From Enterobacter sp. RHBSTW-00175 (lineage in GTDB: Bacteria > Pseudomonadota > Gammaproteobacteria > Enterobacterales > Enterobacteriaceae): a stretch of 64,000 bases of DNA. This document shows positions 58,808 through 64,000 of this stretch, piece by piece (position 1 is the first letter of the stretch; each line of letters starts with the position of its first letter). The stretch is from positions 1,550,001-1,614,000 of the forward strand of contig NZ_CP055930.1 in the NCBI RefSeq assembly GCF_013927005.1. The letters run 5' to 3'. The position numbers were made by a program, and so were the translations under genes. Below the pieces are notes generated by a model. The model saw only the letters and a program-made list of their open reading frames with translations, was not told the DNA's origin and searched no databases.

Positions 58808-59622
58808 GCGGACAGTTCCTGTTTCAGCTTCTCAATCACAGGCTCGACCGCAGGTAACACGCCATGCCAAAGCAACACGGCATGTGCAGCTTGCCCCACC
58901 AGCATTCCCAGACCGTCAGCCAGATGTTTCGCTCCATGCTGTTCGCACCAGTTAAGGAAAGGTGTTTTCCCATTCTGGTAGAACATGTCATAGAAAAAGA
59001 GATGCGCATTCACCAGCGAAGCAGGGATAGCCGGGACTTCTCCGCCAATACCGCTCGATGTTGCGTTAATCACCAGATCGAACTCATGCCCCGCCAAATC
59101 ATCCAGCGCGACAGCACTCACGCTGCCTGTATGTGCAAACAATGCGGCTAACTCTTCTGCCCGGGAAAAAGTACGGTTAGTAATGGTAACGGAACAGTCC
59201 AGTGATAACAGAGGCAGCAACACGCCACGTGATGCGCCGCCTGCACCAATCAGCAATATCCGGAAGCCTGGCTTTATAAATGACAACCTTTCCAGATCGC
59301 TCAACAGCCCAATCCCGTCGGTGTTATCACCCAGCAGGCGTCCATCCTCAAGCCGTTTAAGCGTATTCACTGCGCCAGCAAGAGAAGCTCGCTCAGTAAG
59401 TTCATCCGCTCGCTCGAAAGCCTCTTCTTTAAAAGGGACGGTGACATTCGCCCCTTTACCACCCGCATCAAAAAAGGCATTCAGGGTCGCAACAAACGCA
59501 TCAACTGGGGCCAGCACCCGGCCATAGGGATGGTCTATCTGCAATTGTTCAGCAAACTGCTGATGAATCAGCGGTGATTTACTGTGCGCAATCGGATTTC
59601 CAAAAACGGCATAAGTTTCCAT
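58804..59622 (-). CDS. aroE: Shikimate dehydrogenase
   Basis: A 272-residue NADP-dependent enzyme of the shikimate pathway. The substrate site [15 protein letters not shown] is at residues 8-22 and catalytic Lys65 in [11 protein letters not shown]; the nucleotide loop GAGGASRG is near residue 127 with NRTFSRAE for NADP. Of two tandem ATG codons the second (59622) gives the E. coli start METYAVFG. It lies 4 bp after tsaC. Confidence 0.97.
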   Translation of the reverse strand: METYAVFGNPIAHSKSPLIHQQFAEQLQIDHPYGRVLAPVDAFVATLNAFFDAGGKGANVTVPFKEEAFERADELTERASLAGAVNTLKRLEDGRLLGDNTDGIGLLSDLERLSFIKPGFRILLIGAGGASRGVLLPLLSLDCSVTITNRTFSRAEELAALFAHTGSVSAVALDDLAGHEFDLVINATSSGIGGEVPAIPASLVNAHLFFYDMFYQNGKTPFLNWCEQHGAKHLADGLGMLVGQAAHAVLLWHGVLPAVEPVIEKLKQELSA

Positions 59623-59626
59623 CATA

Positions 59627-60199
59627 TTACCCCTGGCGAAAACGTTCGCCGGTTAAAGCATCGCGGATTTCAGAGGGATTCAGGCGCCCGCCCGTTTCAC
59701 CAACAGCCACCGGGAAATCATCCCCGAATTGCGCCAGCACTTCTTCAGAAGTCCGGCAAGGTGGCAACCCGGTCAGGTTAGCGCTGGTCGACACCAAAGG
59801 TTTACCGAACGCCAGACATAGCTCAACCACCAGCGGATGATCTGTTACGCGAACGGCGAGGGAATCAAAGCGCCCGGTTAGCCAGCGCGGCGTTGTCGGC
59901 TGCGCCGGGAAAACAAAGGTCACAGGGCCAGGCCAGGCGGAGAAGATTGTTTCCCGCTGCGCCGGCGTCAGCATGGAATCATCAATGTAAGGTTTGAGTT
60001 GCTCGTAATTTGCTGCAATCAGTATCAGCCCTTTCTCGACAGGCCGTTGTTTCAGCTCAAGCAGACGGCCCACAGCCATTTCGCTGTCAGGATCGCAACC
60101 GACCCCAAATACAGCCTCTGTTGGATAAGCGATGACTTCTTCTTTTTTCAGTACGTCCACCGCATACGCAATGGAGCCTGATGGCAGGTTATTATTCAC
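59627..60199 (-). CDS. tsaC: Threonylcarbamoyl-AMP synthase TsaC
   Basis: A 190-residue YrdC-domain enzyme that makes threonylcarbamoyl-AMP from threonine, bicarbonate and ATP for the t6A37 modification of ANN-reading tRNAs. Signature motifs are [17 protein letters not shown] near residue 24, [10 protein letters not shown] near residue 89 and the C-terminal [15 protein letters not shown]. The GTG at 60199 matches the E. coli N-terminus (MNNNL) and length. Its start overlaps the yrdD end by 8 bp. Confidence 0.95.
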   Translation of the reverse strand: MNNNLPSGSIAYAVDVLKKEEVIAYPTEAVFGVGCDPDSEMAVGRLLELKQRPVEKGLILIAANYEQLKPYIDDSMLTPAQRETIFSAWPGPVTFVFPAQPTTPRWLTGRFDSLAVRVTDHPLVVELCLAFGKPLVSTSANLTGLPPCRTSEEVLAQFGDDFPVAVGETGGRLNPSEIRDALTGERFRQG

Positions 60200-60746
60200 T
60201 GGTTTGATCCGCCGCAACCGGCTTTCCACATTGTTTACTGGCGCAGAAACGTTTTATGCCTTGCGCAGTTTTCTTCTCTATTAGTAACGGGTAGTCGCAA
60301 TGAGGGCAGACTCCCGCTACCGGTTTGAAATTGATAACGAACTGGCATTCAGGATAGCGATCGCAAGAATGGAAGGTCTTACCAAAACGAGAACGACGCT
60401 GAACCAACTGCCCATGCTGGCATTGTGGGCACGCGATTGCCGTTTCATCTGGTTTATCAATTTGTTCTGTATGTCCACATTCAGGATAGTGACTGCATCC
60501 GATAAACATGCCGAAGCGGCCTTGTCGCAAAGCTAACTCACCACCACAGACAGGGCATAACTGCCCCTCCAGAATCTTAACGATATGACCATCCGCCTGG
60601 CTTTTCAGGGGACGGACATAATCACATTCCGGATAGTGTGAACAACCGAGAAACGGACCGTGTTTCCCGGACCGAATGACAAGTTCAGCCCCGCACTGCG
60701 GGCAGGGCTCATTTTTATGCACCGTGAATAGTGCTGATTTGGCCAT
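60192..60746 (-). CDS. yrdD: Topoisomerase I-type zinc-finger protein YrdD
   Basis: A 184-residue protein consisting of four C4 zinc-finger modules like those at the C-terminus of topoisomerase I: three of the form CPxCG...GCSHYPEC and a fourth, [13 protein letters not shown]...CASKQC. It lacks any topoisomerase catalytic domain and probably binds single-stranded DNA. Its role in E. coli is unknown. It lies in smg-yrdD-tsaC-aroE. Confidence 0.93.
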   Translation of the reverse strand: MAKSALFTVHKNEPCPQCGAELVIRSGKHGPFLGCSHYPECDYVRPLKSQADGHIVKILEGQLCPVCGGELALRQGRFGMFIGCSHYPECGHTEQIDKPDETAIACPQCQHGQLVQRRSRFGKTFHSCDRYPECQFVINFKPVAGVCPHCDYPLLIEKKTAQGIKRFCASKQCGKPVAADQTSE

Positions 60747-60773
60747 AACAACTCTTGGTGCTGCACATTTGAA

Positions 60774-61247
60774 TCAGTGCAGCATACCTTCATTCACTTC
60801 AAAGAGTAATTCTTCCATTTGTTGATAGGCATTTTCACAGCCCGGGATATTAAACAGAACCATCAGAATCACCCACTTGAGGTCTTCCAGTTCGAATTCT
60901 GCTGTATCCAGCGCCATAACGCGCTCTATCACCATTTCTCGCGTTTCGAGGTTTAGCACCTGAATCTGCTCAAGGAATAAAATGAATCCCCGGCAGCTGG
61001 CATCCAGCCTTTCACACTCTTCAGCTGTATAGATGCGAACAGACAGCGGATCGGAAGCAAGCTGCATCGGTTCGGCAAGGCCTTCCTGATAATCAGCCAG
61101 CTTCTCTAACCACATCAACGCATTATAAATATCTTCCCGCTCGAATCCCGCATCGGTAAGATCCCGTGTCAATTTGTCCTGATCCACTCGCATTTCTGCT
61201 TCGTTATGGATGTAAGTCTCAAACAAATACATCAGTACGTCGAACAT
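60774..61247 (-). CDS. smg: Smg family protein (DUF494)
   Basis: A 157-residue mostly helical, acidic protein starting [20 protein letters not shown]. The family is conserved next to dprA in gammaproteobacteria; function is unknown. Its 5' end overlaps dprA by 29 bp, more than simple start-stop coupling. The length equals E. coli Smg. Confidence 0.94.
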   Translation of the reverse strand: MFDVLMYLFETYIHNEAEMRVDQDKLTRDLTDAGFEREDIYNALMWLEKLADYQEGLAEPMQLASDPLSVRIYTAEECERLDASCRGFILFLEQIQVLNLETREMVIERVMALDTAEFELEDLKWVILMVLFNIPGCENAYQQMEELLFEVNEGMLH

Positions 61248-62343
61248 GGCTTGCCCTCCTTAATCGGACATAGCCGCCGGGTACAGCTGCGATCCACCCT
61301 GCTAACTCCAGTTCGAGTAGCTGTGCTACCGTTACTGGCACAGGTTGGCCGGCACGTTCAGCGACAACGTCAACAGGTGTTACCTCATCTCCTACGTTAG
61401 CCAGGAGCTTGGGAAATGGCAATGCCACCTCCTCCTGATCTGATGAATATTGTCGCTTTTCGGCTTCCCCCTGAAGCCAGTGCAGCCCGTATCGCAAATT
61501 TTCCAGAATGTCTTCTGTACTTGTGACAGGCGTTGCGCCCTGCTTTATCAGCCAGTGCGGTCCTTCGCATCCAGGATTCCCAACTGGCCCCGGCAACGCA
61601 AAAACCTCACGACCTTGCTCCAGCGCACATCTGGCGGTAACAAGCGAACCGCTACGTAAGGCCGCCTCAACTACAAACACCCCCAGGCTCAACCCGCTTA
61701 TGATGCGGTTACGACGAGGAAAATTACCGGGCCAGGCAGATGTTGATAAGGAGAACTCAGAAATAACGGCCCCACCGCCCTCAATCAGTTGATCGGAAAG
61801 GGAAAGATGCCTGCGCGGATAAATACTGAAAAGGCCATTGCCTAACACCGCAACGCTGCTTCCTTTAGCCGCCAGTGCCGCTCGATGAGCAACACCATCA
61901 ATCCCACAGGCCAGCCCGCTGGTTATCGTGAATCCACATTGCGCCAGCTGCTCGCACAGGAGCTTTCCCCAGCGCTGACCATACCAGGACGGCGAACGGC
62001 TCCCCACAACCCCCAGTTGAATACTATTGAGTACTTCAACATGCCCTTTAACGAATATGGCGCCAGGGTAATCCGGTATCATTCGAAGTAATGGTGGATA
62101 TCGTGGGTCATTCGCGGACAGCAGAAAATGACCTGGCTGTTCGAGCCAAATCAGGCTCCGCTCAAGCTCAGCCTCACCGAGTGCAAAAAAGCGTTCAGCT
62201 TGCTTAACCGACAGCCCTGCATCTTTGATAGAAACATTATCAATATTCGTCTGGCGCAACAGGTATACGGCTGCTTCCAGCATCGTATCACCGCACAGTG
62301 TTGCCATGTTTATCAGTCGTAACCATATCTCTGTGGACGTCAT
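61219..62343 (-). CDS. dprA: DNA processing protein DprA (Smf)
   Basis: A 374-residue protein: SAM-like N-terminal part, Rossmann-fold core ([19 protein letters not shown] near residue 112; [16 protein letters not shown] near residue 145; [12 protein letters not shown] near residue 210) and a C-terminal winged helix. It loads RecA on incoming single-stranded DNA in competent bacteria; in enterics its role is less clear. The ATG at 62343 matches the E. coli length. It is divergent from def-fmt. Confidence 0.95.
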   Translation of the reverse strand: MTSTEIWLRLINMATLCGDTMLEAAVYLLRQTNIDNVSIKDAGLSVKQAERFFALGEAELERSLIWLEQPGHFLLSANDPRYPPLLRMIPDYPGAIFVKGHVEVLNSIQLGVVGSRSPSWYGQRWGKLLCEQLAQCGFTITSGLACGIDGVAHRAALAAKGSSVAVLGNGLFSIYPRRHLSLSDQLIEGGGAVISEFSLSTSAWPGNFPRRNRIISGLSLGVFVVEAALRSGSLVTARCALEQGREVFALPGPVGNPGCEGPHWLIKQGATPVTSTEDILENLRYGLHWLQGEAEKRQYSSDQEEVALPFPKLLANVGDEVTPVDVVAERAGQPVPVTVAQLLELELAGWIAAVPGGYVRLRRASHVRRTDVFV

Positions 62344-62470
62344 CCTTTTCCCTGCCATAAGCAGCCTCCGCAATCATTGCGATTGGTCACTGATGCTGTC
62401 AATCGATGGGGGATTTGTCTAGAATAGAGGTAATATTCTTATCAACTCCTGAATACGACTCTGGAAATTT

Positions 62471-62980
62471 ATGGCAGTTTTGCAAGTGTTACATATACCG
62501 GACGAGCGCCTTCGCATCGTCGCTGAACCGGTAAAAGAAGTGAATGCAGAAATTCAGCGTATCGTCGATGATATGTTCGATACCATGTACGCCGAAGAAG
62601 GCATTGGCCTGGCGGCTACGCAGGTTGACATTCACAAGCGTATTATCGTGATTGACGTCTCTGAAAATCGCGATGGCCGTCTGGTGCTGATCAACCCTGA
62701 GCTGCTCGAAAAGAGCGGAGAAACAGGTATCGAGGAAGGCTGTCTGTCCATTCCAGAACAGCGTGCTTTAGTACCACGTGCCGAAAAAGTGAAAATTCGC
62801 GCTTTGGATCGTGACGGTAATCCGTTCGAGCTGGAAGCTGACGAACTGCTGGCGATTTGTATTCAACATGAGATGGATCATCTGGTCGGTAAACTGTTTA
62901 TCGATTATCTCTCGCCACTGAAACAACAGCGTATTCGCCAGAAAGTAGAGAAACTGGATCGTATGCGCTCTCGTGCATAA
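62471..62980 (+). CDS. def: Peptide deformylase
   Basis: A 169-residue metalloenzyme that removes the formyl group from new proteins. All three motifs are present: [10 protein letters not shown] (residues 44-53), EEGCLSIP (about 89-96) and [12 protein letters not shown] (about 132-143), giving the metal ligands Cys and two His. It is 23 bp ahead of fmt, the conserved pair, and divergent from dprA. Confidence 0.98.
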   Translation: MAVLQVLHIPDERLRIVAEPVKEVNAEIQRIVDDMFDTMYAEEGIGLAATQVDIHKRIIVIDVSENRDGRLVLINPELLEKSGETGIEEGCLSIPEQRALVPRAEKVKIRALDRDGNPFELEADELLAICIQHEMDHLVGKLFIDYLSPLKQQRIRQKVEKLDRMRSRA

Positions 62981-63003
62981 CATCCCGGGATACAAGGAAT
63001 AAC

Positions 63004-63951
63004 GTGTCTAAATCGCTACGTATTATCTTCGCAGGAACTCCTGATTTTGCAGCGCGCCATCTCGACGCGCTGTTATCTTCTGGCCACCAGGTTGTGGGTG
63101 TATTTACTCAACCGGATCGTCCGGCTGGCCGCGGCAAAAAGCTGATGCCGAGCCCGGTAAAAGTACTGGCAGAAGAACACGGACTACCTGTATTCCAGCC
63201 CGTATCCTTACGTCCTCAGGAAAATCAGCAACTTGTTGCCGAGCTGAATGCTGACGTCATGGTGGTGGTGGCTTACGGTTTAATTCTGCCAAAAGCTGTT
63301 CTTGAAATGCCTCGCCTGGGCTGTGTCAATGTGCACGGCTCTCTGCTGCCTCGCTGGCGCGGCGCTGCACCTATCCAGCGTTCTTTGTGGGCAGGAGATG
63401 CAGAAACTGGCGTCACTATCATGAAGATGGACGTGGGTTTAGACACCGGCGACATGTTGTATAAACTCGCCTGCCCGATTACCGCAGAAGACACCAGCGC
63501 AACACTTTACGACAAGCTGGCGGATCTTGGCCCTCAGGGTCTCATCGAGACCCTGCAACAGCTTGCGGATAATACGGCGCAGCCTGAAGTTCAGGATGAA
63601 GCGCTGGTTACCTATGCCGAAAAGTTGAGCAAAGAAGAAGCTCAGATCGACTGGTCATTGTCGGCAGCTCAGCTTGAACGCTGCATTCGTGCATTTAACC
63701 CTTGGCCGATGAGCTGGGTAATGATCGATGATCAGCCAGTAAAAGTCTGGAAAGCTTCCGTCATTGAGGGGCACTCAACCGCAGAGCCCGGTACGATCCT
63801 CGATGCGAACAAACAGGGGATCCAGGTTGCAACGGCAGAAGGTATTTTGAACCTTGAGTCGCTCCAGCCTGCGGGTAAGAAAGCGATGAGTGCCCAGGAT
63901 CTGTTAAATTCCCGTCGCGAATGGTTTATCCCCGGCAAACGTCTTGCCTGA
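63004..63951 (+). CDS. fmt: Methionyl-tRNA formyltransferase
   Basis: A 315-residue enzyme that formylates initiator Met-tRNA with 10-formyl-THF. It starts with GTG ([20 protein letters not shown]). The catalytic motif [18 protein letters not shown] is near residue 105, and the C-terminal OB-like domain begins around residue 205. AAGGAA precedes the GTG. It follows def and ends with a terminator; the next gene in E. coli, rsmB, would lie beyond the window. Confidence 0.98.
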   Translation: MSKSLRIIFAGTPDFAARHLDALLSSGHQVVGVFTQPDRPAGRGKKLMPSPVKVLAEEHGLPVFQPVSLRPQENQQLVAELNADVMVVVAYGLILPKAVLEMPRLGCVNVHGSLLPRWRGAAPIQRSLWAGDAETGVTIMKMDVGLDTGDMLYKLACPITAEDTSATLYDKLADLGPQGLIETLQQLADNTAQPEVQDEALVTYAEKLSKEEAQIDWSLSAAQLERCIRAFNPWPMSWVMIDDQPVKVWKASVIEGHSTAEPGTILDANKQGIQVATAEGILNLESLQPAGKKAMSAQDLLNSRREWFIPGKRLA

Positions 63952-63965
63952 GAAAATTTATCCTT

Positions 63966-63996
63966 AAGGCCCGGTGTTTCCGGGCATTTTTATTTT
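63966..63996 (+). terminator. Terminator-like hairpin after fmt
   Basis: GCCCGG-tgttt-CCGGGC stem followed by a T-rich run, 15 bp after fmt. In E. coli fmt is co-transcribed with rsmB, so this may be a partial terminator. Confidence 0.75.
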
Positions 63997-64000
63997 TACG

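Overview
The window is core chromosome of an enteric gammaproteobacterium, most likely Enterobacter or a close relative (Leclercia, Lelliottia, Kosakonia). Gene order follows the Escherichia coli sspA-fmt segment closely, and most protein lengths equal the E. coli ones (DegQ 455, DegS 355, YhdP 1266, RNase G 489, CsrD 646, PanF 483 residues). Several genes sit here that E. coli K-12 does not have at these positions. The genus is inferred from synteny and protein resemblance, not from a database search.

Layout. 1-3009 (minus): sspA (cut by the window edge), the rplM-rpsI ribosomal operon and zapE. 3199-6296 (plus): zapG and the periplasmic proteases degQ and degS, convergent with mdh. 7688-9517: argR, two tandem yhcN-type genes and a barstar-like gene. 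9557-16153: an inserted aldehyde dehydrogenase, the aaeXAB aromatic-acid efflux operon with its regulator aaeR, and a yagU gene. 16204-28473 (minus): tldD, yhdP, rng, maf, mreD, mreC, mreB, csrD, covering RNA turnover, envelope lipid transport and cell shape. 28657-39365 (plus): acuI, msrPQ, aroQ-accBC, yhdT-panF-prmA, an inserted alpha-carbonic anhydrase, dusB-fis and yhdU. 39504-47416: an inserted MHYT-GGDEF-EAL protein, acrS divergent from acrEF, and yhdV. 47908-52061: the yhdWXYZ amino-acid ABC transporter, preceded by a good sigma-54 promoter match. 52316-57875 (minus): a complete rRNA operon (16S, tRNA-Glu, 23S, 5S, tRNA-Thr, 5S) with P1 and P2 promoters. 58029-63951: yrdA, yrdB-aroE-tsaC-yrdD-smg-dprA (minus) and def-fmt (plus).

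How the parts connect. Much of the window is growth-rate machinery: an rRNA operon, r-proteins L13 and S9, Fis (which activates rRNA promoters), fatty-acid synthesis entry (AccBC), formylation and deformylation (Fmt, Def) and tRNA modification (DusB, TsaC). A second theme is envelope maintenance: DegQ, DegS, MsrPQ, YhdP, MreBCD and the AaeAB and AcrEF pumps.

I found no prophage, insertion sequence, CRISPR array or defence island, and no convincing wholly new multigene system. The more interesting signals are local: a perfect 13-bp hairpin that buries the msrP ribosome-binding site; a paired compensatory change between the two 5S genes; tRNA-Glu instead of tRNA-Ile/Ala in this rRNA spacer; consensus-like CRP sites in the rRNA P1-P2 interval and at aaeR; a palindrome between acrS and acrE; and four genes placed differently from E. 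coli (aldehyde dehydrogenase, yagU, alpha-carbonic anhydrase, MHYT signalling protein).
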